DNA of 64,000 nt from positions 1-64,000 of the forward strand of contig NZ_AKNV01000001.1 of assembly GCF_000274605.1 (NCBI RefSeq). Reading direction: 5' to 3'. The position numbers were made by a program, and so were the translations under genes. Every line of letters starts with the position of its first letter. Position 1 is the first letter of the stretch. Under the pieces are notes generated by a model. That model had not been told where the DNA came from, ran no database searches, and saw only the letters and a program-made list of their open reading frames with translations. The DNA is from Helicobacter pylori NQ4053 (lineage in GTDB: Bacteria > Campylobacterota > Campylobacteria > Campylobacterales > Helicobacteraceae). Shown one piece after another: positions 18,149 through 28,428 of the stretch.

Positions 18149-18652
18149 TTACGCTTTAGCCATCATTTTCTTGTATTCAGCCCCGGCTTCACCAAAAGTG
18201 ATCTTAGTGCCTTCAATTTTAAAAGGCGGGATATCAAAAGGGCGCGGAGGGGGAGTGCCGGCAATATTCACGCCATCAGAAGTGAAACGACCCCCATGGC
18301 ATGGGCATAAAAAGCCTTTTTCTTCATCTTGATAAGTGGGGATACACCCTAAATGCGTGCAAATTTGAATGGCTGTGGTAAAAACGCTCTCGCCAACTTT
18401 AAAATCGCGCTTTTCATTAAAGCCCTCTTTTTTAGAACGCTTGAGGATATAGACCGGTTTCCCACGCCATTCCACGGTGGAAAACTGCCCTTCTTGCATG
18501 TTCGCCACATCTATGGTTGTAAAACCGGCTGAAACAACGCTTGGAAGCGGATCCCAAGTCTTTTTCATCGCTACCAGACTCGCTATAGCCCCTATAGCTG
18601 TAACACTAGCAAGGCTCATCCCTAAAAAATCACGCCTTTGAATATCTGCCAT
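18149..18652 (-). CDS. petA: Rieske iron-sulfur protein of the bc1 complex
   Basis: 167 residues. It starts with a twin-arginine signal (QRRDFLG at about 5-11) and a hydrophobic anchor (to about 30). The [2Fe-2S] ligands are in CTHLGC (about 98-103) and CPCHGG (about 116-121). Exported folded by Tat. First gene of petABC. The upstream 124 bp hold a candidate -10 (TAAAAT at 18717-18712) and an AAGGAG site before the ATG. Confidence 0.97.
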   Translation of the reverse strand: MADIQRRDFLGMSLASVTAIGAIASLVAMKKTWDPLPSVVSAGFTTIDVANMQEGQFSTVEWRGKPVYILKRSKKEGFNEKRDFKVGESVFTTAIQICTHLGCIPTYQDEEKGFLCPCHGGRFTSDGVNIAGTPPPRPFDIPPFKIEGTKITFGEAGAEYKKMMAKA

Positions 18653-18711
18653 GATTAAAAAACTCCTTAATGATAATTACCTTTTAACGACTAAAGGCAT
18701 AGCAAATCCCT

Positions 18712-18717
18712 ATTTTA
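18712..18717 (-). promoter_or_regulatory. Candidate -10 box of petABC
   Basis: TAAAAT on the minus strand, about 60 bp upstream of the petA start, in the only gap between mfd and petA. Confidence 0.4.
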
Positions 18718-18776
18718 CAACAAACTCTCTTAATAATCTTTTTAAAATAACAAATTGAGGCTAAAATCAAACGCTT

Positions 18777-21776
18777 TTAACGCCGTTTTAAAGAAATTTG
18801 AGTGCGCAAATGTTTCAAAAGGGTTTCTAAAATGTCGTTATCGTCTTTGCTTGGGGCTTTTAAGCTCTCCTTATTTTCATCGCTATAAGTAAGGGTGATG
18901 TTTTGATTGAAATTAGAAAGTTTGATGATGCCAAGCTGGTTGGCTAAGATTTTAAGCGTAATGATTTGCAAAAATTGAGCGCTCAAATCGTCTATTTTGC
19001 CAAACCTGTCTTCTATTTCTTCATGGATTTGCCCCACCTCATCTACATTTTCACACAAACTCAAACGGCGGTATAGATCCAATCTCAAACTATCGCTTGC
19101 AATGAGTTCAGGGTTTAAAAAAGCGCTCACGCCAAGTTGGATTTCTACGCTTTTTTCAAGCCTTTTCTTCCCTCCACTCAATTCATAAATCGCGTCTTCA
19201 AGCATGCGCGTATAGAGTGCATAACCGATATTTTTAATATGCCCACTCTGATCTTGCCCGAGCAAATTCCCGCCCCCCCTGATTTCTAAATCATGATAAG
19301 CGATACTCTCCCCACTGCCTAAATACGAATTTTTTTCTAAAGCGAGCAAGCGTTTTAGAGCCTGTTCATTCAAACTTTTTTGATCTTCTATAAGGAAATA
19401 ACAAAAGCCTTCTTTTTTGCCTCTCCCCACACGCCCTCTTAATTGATGCAAATCAGCCAGCCCAAAATTTTGCGCATTATCTATAATAATCGTGTTAGCG
19501 TTAGGCAAATGAATCCCTGATTCCACAATAGAAGTGCATAATAAAACCTGATAGTTCCCCTTAGCAAACTCTAGCATGATTTCTTCGCTCTTATTAGCGT
19601 TAATTTGGGAATGCAAAATAGCGATTTTAAGCTTAGGGATCAACTCTTCTAGCTTGGTTTTGACTTTTGAAATGCTAGCGATGTGGTTATGGATGTAAAA
19701 AATTTGCCCGTTACGGCGTAATTCTCTGTAAATAATCTCTTTTAAGAGCTCATCATTTTTTTCTTTCAAAAAAGTGCGGCTGGGTTTTCTGTCTGTGGGC
19801 GGGGTTTTTAAAGAGCTAATGCCTTTAATTTGAGAGAGCGCCATATTTAGAGTGCGTGGGATAGGCGTAGCGGACATGCTTAAAAAATGCACGCTTTTAC
19901 TCAATTCTTTTAAAGCTTCTTTTTGTTTCACGCCAAATTTATGCTCTTCATCCACCACCACCAAGCCCAAGTTTTTAAATTTCGCGCCTAAAATTGCATG
20001 CGTGCCTATTAGCGCATCAACTTGCCCTAATTCCACCGCCTTTAAAAGCTTGTTTTTTTCGCTCGCATACCTGTCCAAACGAGCCACTTTAACGCCAAAA
20101 TTTTCAAAACGCACCTTTAAAATCTCAAAATGCTGGTGCGCTAATAAGGTGGTAGGCACGACTAGCGCGCTTTGAAAGCCGTTCAAAAACGCGCAAAAAA
20201 TCGCATGCATCGCCACTTCTGTTTTCCCAAAACCCACATCCCCACTCAACAATCTGTCCATCACTCTCTTAGAGCTTAAATCCTTTGAAATTTCAGCGAT
20301 GGCCTTTTCTTGATCTCTTGTGTATTCAAACCCCGCATGCGATTTAAAGACTTCCAACTCCGCTAAATGCGTGTCCATCTTTTTGCCCAAGATCAAATTG
20401 CGTTCAGCCGCTAATTCAATAATCTTGCCCGCAATCTCTAAAAGCTTAGTCCTGACTTTAGCTTTCAGTTTGAGGAAACTCCCTTTCCCTAGCCGGTCTT
20501 TAGCTGGCACGCTATCGCTTTGCGCCACATAGCGAGCGATGAGATGCAAGTTTTCTACCGGTAATAGCAGTTTGTCTTCGCCCAAATAAGCGATTTCTAA
20601 AAAATCCCTCTTGCTCCCTAAAACGCTGTGTTGGACTAATTGAGAAAACACGCCCACCCCATAATCATCATGCACCACCCATTCGCCCGGATTTAGTTCA
20701 TTCAAAGCGAGCTTGGATTTTTGGCGTTTTTTCTTCCTTTCAAAGGAATTGAGCGAGATAAAAATCCCATCAGGGGTTTTAAAGTTTAACACAAAGGGGG
20801 CGATGACGCATTCAATATTGCTTCTTTCAAGCGCGCTTATCGCATTATCTAAAATCGTTTTATTGGGGGCTAGGAGCGTGATTTTATGATTTGAATGCAA
20901 AGCGATAAAGCCTTCTAGGGCATGCGCATGGATTTCTAAATCTTCATAGCCTTGCGCGTTTTCTAAAACCTTTAAAAATTTGAAACGCTCATAATCCAAT
21001 TCGTTTAAGCTCGCTAATTCTTGAATTTCTTCTAAAGCTTTAGGGCTTATAACGCTTTTATAGGCATGCAACAAATCGTTTGCTTTTTCTCCTAAAAACC
21101 ACAAACCAAAACTGGTCAAATCTTTAGAAAAGCTATTTAAGGGGCTTTGCTCCACTTTTGTTTTTAGATCCTTATAGGATGGTTCGTCCAAACTAAAAAG
21201 CGTGGGGGGGATTTCAATTTCTAACAAATCTTCTTTAAGGCTCATTTGAGTAATGGGGTCAAATTCCTTAATGCTCTCACACTCCGTGTCAAAAAAACTC
21301 AAGCGATACGCTTTAGAATTAGGCGTATAAATATCCACAATATCCCCCCTAAAGCTCGCTTCGCCTTCCACTTCCACTAAGTCTAAAATTTCATAACCAT
21401 AATAAAAGAGCTTGTCTTTCAAATCCTTAAGGTTATATTTTTCTAAAAGAGTGATTTTAAAGCTCTCTAAAAGTTCTTTTTTGGGTAAAGGGTGCAATAA
21501 CGCGCTAATAGGGGCAATGATGATAGTTTCTTGCTTGTTTTCTAAGGCTTGATAAAACTCCCTCAAACCCCCTAAAAGCTGTAAAAATTCTTCAAAAAAC
21601 GAACGCAAATCGTCGTTTTTTTTAGCCCTAAACTCCGGGAAAAGAATGGCTTTGGTATTTGGCTTAAAACAGCTTATGACTTCTTTAGCGAGCTTGGATT
21701 CTTTAAAATTCTTACAAGCGAGTATTTGATAATCAAAGCCTTTGTTTAAGGCTCTATAAAGACTAGATTGGATCAT
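18777..21776 (-). CDS. mfd: Transcription-repair coupling factor
   Basis: 999 residues, the translocase that removes stalled RNA polymerase at DNA lesions and recruits UvrA. The N-terminal UvrB-like part is followed by the RNAP-interacting CarD-like domain (VHDDYGVGVFSQL near 365-377), then the helicase core with Walker A GDVGFGKTE near 512 and DEEH near 609, and a C-terminal TRCF domain. In H. pylori mfd loss affects recombination and antibiotic tolerance. Follows ccmA by 3 bp and ends the long yajC-to-mfd transcription unit. A C7 tract at 19273-19279 encodes a conserved GGG and is in frame. Confidence 0.97.
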   Translation of the reverse strand: MIQSSLYRALNKGFDYQILACKNFKESKLAKEVISCFKPNTKAILFPEFRAKKNDDLRSFFEEFLQLLGGLREFYQALENKQETIIIAPISALLHPLPKKELLESFKITLLEKYNLKDLKDKLFYYGYEILDLVEVEGEASFRGDIVDIYTPNSKAYRLSFFDTECESIKEFDPITQMSLKEDLLEIEIPPTLFSLDEPSYKDLKTKVEQSPLNSFSKDLTSFGLWFLGEKANDLLHAYKSVISPKALEEIQELASLNELDYERFKFLKVLENAQGYEDLEIHAHALEGFIALHSNHKITLLAPNKTILDNAISALERSNIECVIAPFVLNFKTPDGIFISLNSFERKKKRQKSKLALNELNPGEWVVHDDYGVGVFSQLVQHSVLGSKRDFLEIAYLGEDKLLLPVENLHLIARYVAQSDSVPAKDRLGKGSFLKLKAKVRTKLLEIAGKIIELAAERNLILGKKMDTHLAELEVFKSHAGFEYTRDQEKAIAEISKDLSSKRVMDRLLSGDVGFGKTEVAMHAIFCAFLNGFQSALVVPTTLLAHQHFEILKVRFENFGVKVARLDRYASEKNKLLKAVELGQVDALIGTHAILGAKFKNLGLVVVDEEHKFGVKQKEALKELSKSVHFLSMSATPIPRTLNMALSQIKGISSLKTPPTDRKPSRTFLKEKNDELLKEIIYRELRRNGQIFYIHNHIASISKVKTKLEELIPKLKIAILHSQINANKSEEIMLEFAKGNYQVLLCTSIVESGIHLPNANTIIIDNAQNFGLADLHQLRGRVGRGKKEGFCYFLIEDQKSLNEQALKRLLALEKNSYLGSGESIAYHDLEIRGGGNLLGQDQSGHIKNIGYALYTRMLEDAIYELSGGKKRLEKSVEIQLGVSAFLNPELIASDSLRLDLYRRLSLCENVDEVGQIHEEIEDRFGKIDDLSAQFLQIITLKILANQLGIIKLSNFNQNITLTYSDENKESLKAPSKDDNDILETLLKHLRTQISLKRR

Positions 21777-21779
21777 TCC

Positions 21780-22190
21780 CTATTTATTTTCAATCTTCTT
21801 TTCTTGCTCATTGATCAACAACGCCCCCCCCTGAAGGTTTTTAGGGCGAGTTTCCCCAATCAAAATCCCTTTCCTTTCCACCACAAGCTCTTGGCTAGAG
21901 ATCTTACCATCAAGGCGCCCTAAAGGCATGATTTCTACCACTTCCGCCTCCACCGTGCCAGTGAACTTGCCACTGACCACTAATTTATTAGCAAAAATCT
22001 CACCCACTACCGAGCCGGTTTGCCCGATCACCACCGTGCTTTTAGAATGCACCACCCCTTCTAATTCGCCATCTATGTGCAAATGGTAATCTAAATGAAG
22101 CTCACCCTTTATTTTTGTGCCTTGAGCGATGATAGTCGCTGGTCCTGTTTTTGCATTAGCCGATTTATTATTGTTATCAAAGATTGCCAT
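21780..22190 (-). CDS. ccmA: Bactofilin CcmA (cell curvature)
   Basis: 136 residues of the bactofilin beta-helix, with repeating short beta-strands such as IKGELHLDYHLHIDGELEG and VVIGQTGSVVGEI between disordered ends. In H. pylori this cytoskeletal protein organises helical cell shape together with Csd proteins. Its first 82 bp overlap the end of csd1 in another frame. A G8 tract (minus strand; C8 at 21824-21831) near the 3' end encodes QGGAL in frame, and a slip there would alter only the last residues. Confidence 0.95.
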   Translation of the reverse strand: MAIFDNNNKSANAKTGPATIIAQGTKIKGELHLDYHLHIDGELEGVVHSKSTVVIGQTGSVVGEIFANKLVVSGKFTGTVEAEVVEIMPLGRLDGKISSQELVVERKGILIGETRPKNLQGGALLINEQEKKIENK

Positions 22191-23047
22191 CTGATGCTCC
22201 TTTCTTTATTAAAAACTTCTTCAAAATCTTTCATGTTCCATTTGGTGAAACTCATGGGGTTTATGGGTTGATCTAAGAAGCGCACTTCATAATGCAAATG
22301 CGGTCCTGTACTCATTCCTGTATTACCACTATACCCAATCAACTGCCCTTTTTTGACAAATTCGCCCGTTTTTACGACGATTTTATTCAAATGGGCGTAG
22401 TAGGTTTTAAAACCAAAAGGGTGGAAAACCTTAATCAAATTCCCATACCCCCCATTCCACCCTTTGCTCGCTAACCCCACTACCCCGCTCGCGCTCGCAT
22501 ACACAGGGGTGTTAATAGCGGTGCTTAAATCAAGCCCGGTATGGTTGTGCAACACATGCAAAATAGGGTGGATTCTTTTATTAAAGGCAGCTGAAACGCG
22601 CCGATAGGATTCTAGCGGGTAGTCATTAGGGATAAGGCGCATGATAAAGCTTTTTTGAAGCCCGGTAATCCCAGCGACATCCAAGCGGCTGGAAAAATTG
22701 CCCTCTTCTTTTTCTTCTTCAGGCCTATTCACTCCCACCACTTCTTCTAAATCGTTGATGCGCTCCCCTGAAAGTTGCAAATCGTCTAAAAATTCATCCA
22801 TTTGCAAGGAAAGCTTTTCATTCGTCTCTTTTTTTTTCTCAAATTCTTTAGTGATTAAAGCATGCTGCTTTTCAATATTTCTAATTTCTTTATTTAAAAC
22901 TAATAACGAAATGCCTAAAAACAATAAAGATCCCACAACGCTCAACAGCGCATACAAGCCAATTTGACGGAATAAGATATGAACATTAATATAACGGCTC
23001 CCTTTAGAGTCCGTAACCATCACAATCAAACGCCTGTCTAAAAACAC
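22109..23047 (-). CDS. csd1: M23 peptidoglycan endopeptidase Csd1 (active)
   Basis: 312 residues with an N-terminal membrane anchor (about 30-50), a coiled-coil (about 50-90) and a C-terminal LytM/M23 domain. The zinc ligands are intact: HTGLD near 168-172 and HLHYEV near 248-253. It cuts crosslinked peptidoglycan peptides to make helical shape, together with Csd2 and CcmA. It begins 8 bp after csd2 ends and overlaps ccmA by 82 bp at its 3' end. Confidence 0.93.
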   Translation of the reverse strand: MFLDRRLIVMVTDSKGSRYINVHILFRQIGLYALLSVVGSLLFLGISLLVLNKEIRNIEKQHALITKEFEKKKETNEKLSLQMDEFLDDLQLSGERINDLEEVVGVNRPEEEKEEGNFSSRLDVAGITGLQKSFIMRLIPNDYPLESYRRVSAAFNKRIHPILHVLHNHTGLDLSTAINTPVYASASGVVGLASKGWNGGYGNLIKVFHPFGFKTYYAHLNKIVVKTGEFVKKGQLIGYSGNTGMSTGPHLHYEVRFLDQPINPMSFTKWNMKDFEEVFNKERSIRWQSLITIINRLMQKQDQRLSSLKAQK

Positions 23048-23055
23048 TAAAATCC

Positions 23056-23985
23056 TTACTGGCTTATGAGCGCGTCTTTATCCACATGCTCTTGGAGCTG
23101 GACAATGTCTTCTAAAACCCAAAACAAATTCTTCCATTCAATAAATTTATTTTCTTCTAAAGCGCTTTGGAAATGATCTAAATCCCATGCTAGAAATTTT
23201 TGCGCGTCTAAAATTTTACCCAAAAAGCGCACTTCATAATGCAATTTTTCACCGCCGCTATTACCGCTCTTCCCGCTATAGCCAATCAACTGCCCTTTTT
23301 GGATAAAGCTTTTAGGCTGCACATTGACATGATCTAAATGCGTGTAAATGGAGCTGAAACCAAACGCATGCTCAATGCGTACCAAGTTCCCATACCCCGC
23401 ATTAGAACGAGTCTTCACAAAATCCACAATCCCATCAGCGCTCGCATAAACAGGCGTGTTCAATGGCGCGATAAAATCGATCCCGGATTCAACGCCCTTA
23501 ATTTTTTTAATGGGGTGGTTCCTTTCTTTGGTGGGTTTGATCGCACTATAAGTTTTCAAGGGCATGCCATTAGGAATGAGCATGAGTGCTAAATGTTTTT
23601 GAGCCAAATTCAAATTGTCTAAATCCACTTCATCATAAAGATGCACGCCCCCATTAGCCCCTCTTTTGACTTCAATCAAGGATTCCAACCCACGGATCTT
23701 TTGCCCTACAATAAAAAGCTCTTCTCGCTTGTTTTTAATCTCTTTTGCTAGGGCGTAATTTTTTTGATACAAATCCCTAAAATCCCTTAAAACCGCATTC
23801 CTCTCGCTTGTCATCGTATCCATTTTAGCGATTAAAAATTTTAAAAACCCTACGCCAAGCCCCACGATCAATAAAAAAATGACAACAGAAATGATGAGGT
23901 TGCGTTTTAAGTTTTTAGAAAATTTGAGCTGTTTAGAGCCTGATTCATCAATGATGGTGATCATGAGCTGGTTTTGTGGCATCAA
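23056..23985 (-). CDS. csd2: M23-like shape protein Csd2 (lacks zinc ligands)
   Basis: 309 residues, same layout as Csd1: membrane anchor near 29-50, coiled-coil, LytM-like domain. The two key histidines are replaced: the HxxxD site reads VESGID and the HxH site reads EKLHYEV. It should therefore be a non-catalytic partner, consistent with published work describing a Csd1-Csd2 heterodimer. Overlaps the 3' end of folC by 4 bp. Confidence 0.92.
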   Translation of the reverse strand: MMPQNQLMITIIDESGSKQLKFSKNLKRNLIISVVIFLLIVGLGVGFLKFLIAKMDTMTSERNAVLRDFRDLYQKNYALAKEIKNKREELFIVGQKIRGLESLIEVKRGANGGVHLYDEVDLDNLNLAQKHLALMLIPNGMPLKTYSAIKPTKERNHPIKKIKGVESGIDFIAPLNTPVYASADGIVDFVKTRSNAGYGNLVRIEHAFGFSSIYTHLDHVNVQPKSFIQKGQLIGYSGKSGNSGGEKLHYEVRFLGKILDAQKFLAWDLDHFQSALEENKFIEWKNLFWVLEDIVQLQEHVDKDALISQ

Positions 23986-25151
23986 TCCCTCTTCTTTGGA
24001 TAGCGTTCATAAAAAGCGTTGGCTACCAGAAACGAGCCATACACCAAATAATTTTCATTTTCTTTCACATCTTCAAACAAAGCGTGTTCTAACCCTAAAG
24101 TTTCTAAAATCCCTTTAAGTTTTTCTAATTGGATAATTCTTTCATTATGCAATTCTAAAATCAAAACCTTTTTAACCACAGGCTTTAAAATTTCTAGCAC
24201 CAAAAAAGCGTCTTTATCTTGATAGCAATTATAAATCAAAACGATTGGAGCGTTAAAGATGCGTTTGATTTCTTCTTTTAAGGCTTTAGCGCTATGGGGG
24301 TTATGCCCCACATCTATTAAGACATTATGGCTTAAAAGCTCGCAACGGCCGATTAAATTTAGGGGCTTTAGGTTTTTTAAAACTTCTTGTTTATTGCATG
24401 GCAATAGCGTTTCAAACGCTTTTAGAGCCACTTCTAAATTCATCGCTAAAAAACGGGCTAAATGGTGGCGTTCAATATAATCCCTCACTCCTTTTGAAAT
24501 TTCATTTTGAACCACAATCAATTGTGCGTGTTTTTCTTTAGCGATTTTTTGAGCGATATTTAAAACCAGTTCTTGTTGGGGAGCGATGATGCTAAGAGGG
24601 CCCATCGCCTTTAATTTAGTAGTCGCAATGCTTTCTAAACTATCCCCTAAAAATTCCTTATGATCATAATCAATGGGGGTGAAAACGCTTAGGGTTTTTT
24701 CCAAAGCGTTCGTGCTGTCAAACTCCCCCCCAAGCCCTGCTTCTAAAACCAAATAATCGCAATCTTTAGCGAGCATGACAGCTAGTAAGGTAGTGTATTC
24801 AAAATACGAGCAAGCGCTACTGAAAGCATGCGATTGCAATTGCTGGTGGGCGTTTTCTAAAACGCTTTCTTTAACAACAGAACCATTCAAAAAAAAGCGC
24901 TCCCTGAATTCAAAAACATGAGGGGAGGTGAAATGCAACACCTTAAAATTTTGATCGGCTAATAAAAGGGTTAAAAACCGCCCCGTGCTGCCCTTGCCAT
25001 TAGTCCCCACAACATGAATGACTTTCGCTTGAATCTCAAAAAAAGCGTTTTTAAAATCTTTATAAATTTGAATGAAGCGGCTAGGGTCAAACTTATGGTA
25101 TTCCTTGGGCTTTGTTTCTAAAAACGCGCTCAATCTAGGGCTATTTTTCAT
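23982..25151 (-). CDS. folC: Folylpolyglutamate/dihydrofolate synthase
   Basis: 389 residues from the ATG at 25151 (an earlier in-frame ATG at 25187 lies further inside lptE). Mur-ligase fold: ATP-binding VVGTNGKGST near 50-59, YFEYTTLLAV and LEAGLGGEFDSTN near 134-146, VDVGHNPHS near 292-300. Adds glutamate to dihydropteroate and folates. It starts 11 bp before the end of lptE, part of the leuS-to-mfd operon. Confidence 0.94.
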   Translation of the reverse strand: MKNSPRLSAFLETKPKEYHKFDPSRFIQIYKDFKNAFFEIQAKVIHVVGTNGKGSTGRFLTLLLADQNFKVLHFTSPHVFEFRERFFLNGSVVKESVLENAHQQLQSHAFSSACSYFEYTTLLAVMLAKDCDYLVLEAGLGGEFDSTNALEKTLSVFTPIDYDHKEFLGDSLESIATTKLKAMGPLSIIAPQQELVLNIAQKIAKEKHAQLIVVQNEISKGVRDYIERHHLARFLAMNLEVALKAFETLLPCNKQEVLKNLKPLNLIGRCELLSHNVLIDVGHNPHSAKALKEEIKRIFNAPIVLIYNCYQDKDAFLVLEILKPVVKKVLILELHNERIIQLEKLKGILETLGLEHALFEDVKENENYLVYGSFLVANAFYERYPKKRD

Positions 25152-25653
25152 TATTGAATTTCCCTTCATAAGCGATTTGAGCCACAAATTTAGTCAAAGT
25201 TTGTTCCACAGCCTGATTGATAGCGTAATAGCGGTTCTGGTAGGTGTTAAGGGGGTCTTGCAAATTCACAGCGTAGTTGTAATACCCGCTATTTTGAAAA
25301 GTCTTTTGTGTGCCTCTTTTGTTATCGTAAGTGTAGCTTACAGACACGGTCGCGCGATAGAAAGTCGTAAAGCCTTCTTTATTTTGCGTGATACTCGTAT
25401 CGGTTACATTCGTGATTTCTATAATAATAATGGAATCCGCATCCTTTTCACTCGCTAAGCGGTTTTGGAAGCGTTGCACGACTAAACGATTCATCAAATC
25501 CTTAAACTCCACAGAGTTTTCAGGGTTAGGCAAATTCACAATGAGTTTTACATACACGCTATCGCCAAGCGCGTTTTGAGCGTAAGCGGCGATGGGTTTA
25601 TACCCACAGCCCTTGAACCAAAACAACAAAATAAAAAAAAGTAAAGCCCTCAT
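25141..25653 (-). CDS. lptE: LPS assembly lipoprotein LptE
   Basis: 170 residues. It has a short signal with a Cys at about residue 16 (FKGCGYKP), as expected for a lipoprotein, followed by a small alpha/beta domain. Partners LptD in the outer membrane LPS translocon. The identification rests on the GCGYKP start, the length, and its place between leuS and folC. The 4-bp overlap with leuS suggests coupling. Confidence 0.82.
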   Translation of the reverse strand: MRALLFFILLFWFKGCGYKPIAAYAQNALGDSVYVKLIVNLPNPENSVEFKDLMNRLVVQRFQNRLASEKDADSIIIIEITNVTDTSITQNKEGFTTFYRATVSVSYTYDNKRGTQKTFQNSGYYNYAVNLQDPLNTYQNRYYAINQAVEQTLTKFVAQIAYEGKFNNEK

Positions 25654-28073
25654 GCGATAACAAAATTAACGAGCTTATTAGGCACATAAATTTCTTTTTT
25701 AACGCTCGCCTTTTCTAAATATTTCTCTAATTCTTTTTTAGCCAAAACAATAATCTCTTCTTTGCTGGCGTTAATATTGACTTTCAATTCCGCGCGCCTT
25801 TTGCCGTTAATGGTAAGCCCTAAAGTCATAAAGTCTTCTATTAAAGCGCTTTCATCAATTGCTATAGGCTTGAAATTCTCTCTTTTAAAAAGCCTCTCGC
25901 TCAATTCCCATGCGGTGTGTGGGATAATAGGCTCTAAGATTTGCAACAACACAAAATAACCCTCGCATAAAATTTGCTCATTACTTTGCGCACTCAAAGC
26001 GTTTAAAGCCTCCATACAACTTGCGATCAAAGTGTTAAACGCATAAGCGCTTTCAGCCTTATTGAAAATTTCATGCGATTTTTTTAACGCCTCATAGACT
26101 TTTTTGCGGGCTAATTTTTGCGCTTCATTCAGGCCAACTTCTTTAAATTCAGGCTTAGAAGTAGTAGGGCTAATGGCGTTCGCTTTATCGTATAAGCGCT
26201 TGATAAACCGGTGTGCACCTTCTAAAGCGTTGTCATTCCATTCCAATTCTTTAGCCGGCGGGGCAGCAAAAAGGATAAAGAGCCTTGCAGCATCAGCCCC
26301 GTATTTTTTAAGTATCTCTTTAGGGCTGACGACATTGCCTTTAGACTTGCTCATTTTAGCGCCATCTTTTAAGACCATGCCTTGAGTGATGAGCTGTTTG
26401 AAAGGCTCATCTAAATTAAGATAGCCCAAATCCCTTAAAGCCTTAGTGAAAAAGCGCGCGTATAACAAGTGCAAAATCGCATGTTCAATGCCGCCAATAT
26501 AAGTGTCCACTGGCATGAAATACTTCAAGTAATTTTGATCAAACGCTTGATTTTCACGCTGATTTTTGGGGGTGGTATAACGCAAGAAATACCAGCTGGA
26601 TTGGATGAAAGTGTCCATGGTGTCTGTTTCTCTTAAAGCGTCTTTGTGGCATTTAGGGCATTGAGCGAATTTCCAACTTGCATGCTTTTCTAACGGATTG
26701 CCCTCCCCATCAATCACAATGTCTTCAGGTAAAGTTACCGGCAGTTGGGTTTCAGGCACAATCCCGCAATGTTTGCAATGAATCATAGGAATGGGCGCTC
26801 CCCAATACCTTTGACGGCTCACTCCCCAATCTTGCAAGCGGTAGTTGATCACCCTTTTACCGAGATTTTCTTTTTCAAAATAAGCGATGATTTTTTCTCT
26901 GGCCACCGAGCTAGAAAGATCGCTCCACTCCCCGCTATTTTTTAAAACCTCTTCTTTGGTGTGGGGCAAATTTTGAGGGCTTTGAGTGATCACTTTAATA
27001 GGGATATGATAAAGATTAGCGAATTCAAAATCCCTTTCATCGCAGGCTGGCACGCCCATTAACGCCCCAGAACCATAATTAGCTAGAGCGAAATTAGCCA
27101 CCCAAACAGGGATTTTTTGCTTCGTTAAAGGGTGGATAGCATAAATTCCTAAAAACGCCCCTTTTTTCTCTAAAGCTCTTTCTCTTTGAGTCGTGTTTAA
27201 AATCGCTTTAATGATCTTTGAATCTTCTTGGCTCACTTGCTTAATGGCATGCTCTACTAAAGGGTGTTCTGGGGCGATTGCAATGTAAGTTACGCCATAA
27301 ATGGTGTCCGCTCTTGTGGTAAAAACTTCAATTTCTTGAATGCCGTTGCAAGCTTTCAAGCACTCATCAGCGATTTTAAAACCAAATTGCAACCCGCTAG
27401 ATTTCCCTATCCAGTTTTTTTGCATGATTAGGACTTGAGAAGGCCAATGATTTTCTAAAGTTTCTAAGTCTTTTAGTAATTCTTCAGCGTAGTTTGTGAT
27501 CTTCAAATAATATTGATAGAGTTCTTTTTGAATCACTTCTGTATCGCAACGCCAACACCTCCCATCAATGACTTGCTCATTAGCTAAAACGGTTTTATCG
27601 TTAGGGCACCAATTGAGCATGGCTTTCTTGCGATAAATTAGCCCCTTTTCCCACAAATCAATGAAAAATTGCTGTTCAAATTTCGTGTAATCCGGATCTG
27701 AAGTGGCGAATTCCCTATTTTTAGAAAAAGAAAACCCTAAAGCTTCAAACTCTTTTTGCATGGCTTCAATGTTTTCATAAGTCCAGGTTTTAGGGTGGAC
27801 ACCATGCTTAATGGCCGCATTTTCCGCAGGCATCCCAAAAGAATCAAACCCCATAGGGTGTAGCACATTGTAATGGTGCAAACGATAATAGCGTGCCAAC
27901 GCATCGCCAATGGTGTAGTTGCGCACATGCCCCATGTGGATTTCCCCACTAGGATAAGGCAGCATGCTCAAAATGTATTTTTTAGGGAGACTAAAATCGT
28001 CTTTAGGCTCAAAACTCTCATTTTTCCACCAAAATTCTTGCCATTTTTTTTCTATATTGATAAAATCCATCAA
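25650..28073 (-). CDS. leuS: Leucyl-tRNA synthetase
   Basis: 807 residues, class I synthetase. HMGH at 46-49 (HIGH motif), an editing CP1 domain in the middle ([20 protein letters not shown] near 252-271), a zinc-like Cys segment (CPKCHKD near 474) and KMSKS near 574. Full length. Follows the DUF6394 gene by 7 bp and overlaps lptE. Confidence 0.98.
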   Translation of the reverse strand: MMDFINIEKKWQEFWWKNESFEPKDDFSLPKKYILSMLPYPSGEIHMGHVRNYTIGDALARYYRLHHYNVLHPMGFDSFGMPAENAAIKHGVHPKTWTYENIEAMQKEFEALGFSFSKNREFATSDPDYTKFEQQFFIDLWEKGLIYRKKAMLNWCPNDKTVLANEQVIDGRCWRCDTEVIQKELYQYYLKITNYAEELLKDLETLENHWPSQVLIMQKNWIGKSSGLQFGFKIADECLKACNGIQEIEVFTTRADTIYGVTYIAIAPEHPLVEHAIKQVSQEDSKIIKAILNTTQRERALEKKGAFLGIYAIHPLTKQKIPVWVANFALANYGSGALMGVPACDERDFEFANLYHIPIKVITQSPQNLPHTKEEVLKNSGEWSDLSSSVAREKIIAYFEKENLGKRVINYRLQDWGVSRQRYWGAPIPMIHCKHCGIVPETQLPVTLPEDIVIDGEGNPLEKHASWKFAQCPKCHKDALRETDTMDTFIQSSWYFLRYTTPKNQRENQAFDQNYLKYFMPVDTYIGGIEHAILHLLYARFFTKALRDLGYLNLDEPFKQLITQGMVLKDGAKMSKSKGNVVSPKEILKKYGADAARLFILFAAPPAKELEWNDNALEGAHRFIKRLYDKANAISPTTSKPEFKEVGLNEAQKLARKKVYEALKKSHEIFNKAESAYAFNTLIASCMEALNALSAQSNEQILCEGYFVLLQILEPIIPHTAWELSERLFKRENFKPIAIDESALIEDFMTLGLTINGKRRAELKVNINASKEEIIVLAKKELEKYLEKASVKKEIYVPNKLVNFVIA

Positions 28074-28080
28074 CTACCCC

Positions 28081-28419
28081 TTAATCCGTTTCGCTCGTTA
28101 CAACGCTTTCAATCAACAAAAAGATGAGGCTAAAAGCGTTGCTAATCAACGCCCCGATCATCAGCATGTAAGCGGTAACCAAATTATTCAAAATCTGTAA
28201 AAACACAAATGCCGGTATGAGGTGCAACACGGTGGCTAAAGAGCTGGCCAATAGCTCTGAAGCGAAACGCTTGATCACCCCAATTTTAAGCGTAACGGAA
28301 ATAAGGTTTAAAGCGAGCGCTACAAACAACACCACCGTATTAGGCTCATACAAAAACCCTGCAATGGTGGTTAAAGAAATAAGGCTGAACAGCACATGAA
28401 CGACCCGACCCCAATCCAT
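28081..28419 (-). CDS. DUF6394-type small membrane protein
   Basis: 112 residues, with four predicted membrane helices (around 5-25, 28-45, 55-80, 83-105) and very few charged residues. Function unknown. It sits between secF and leuS in the same operon in H. pylori genomes I recall. AAGGAG precedes the ATG. Confidence 0.8.
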   Translation of the reverse strand: MDWGRVVHVLFSLISLTTIAGFLYEPNTVVLFVALALNLISVTLKIGVIKRFASELLASSLATVLHLIPAFVFLQILNNLVTAYMLMIGALISNAFSLIFLLIESVVTSETD

Positions 28420-28428
28420 AGAAACTCC

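Noticed and set aside
21824-21831. C8 tract in ccmA as a phase switch
   Set aside because: In frame and close to the 3' end, so slipping would change only the last residues; no sign of an OFF state here.
25141-25187. Start of folC at 25187 and similar upstream starts for secF, nhaA, dnaQ, flgB, rpsB and tsaA
   Set aside because: These extend deep into the preceding gene or promoter and lack ribosome sites; the internal ATGs chosen have them or match the family N-terminus.
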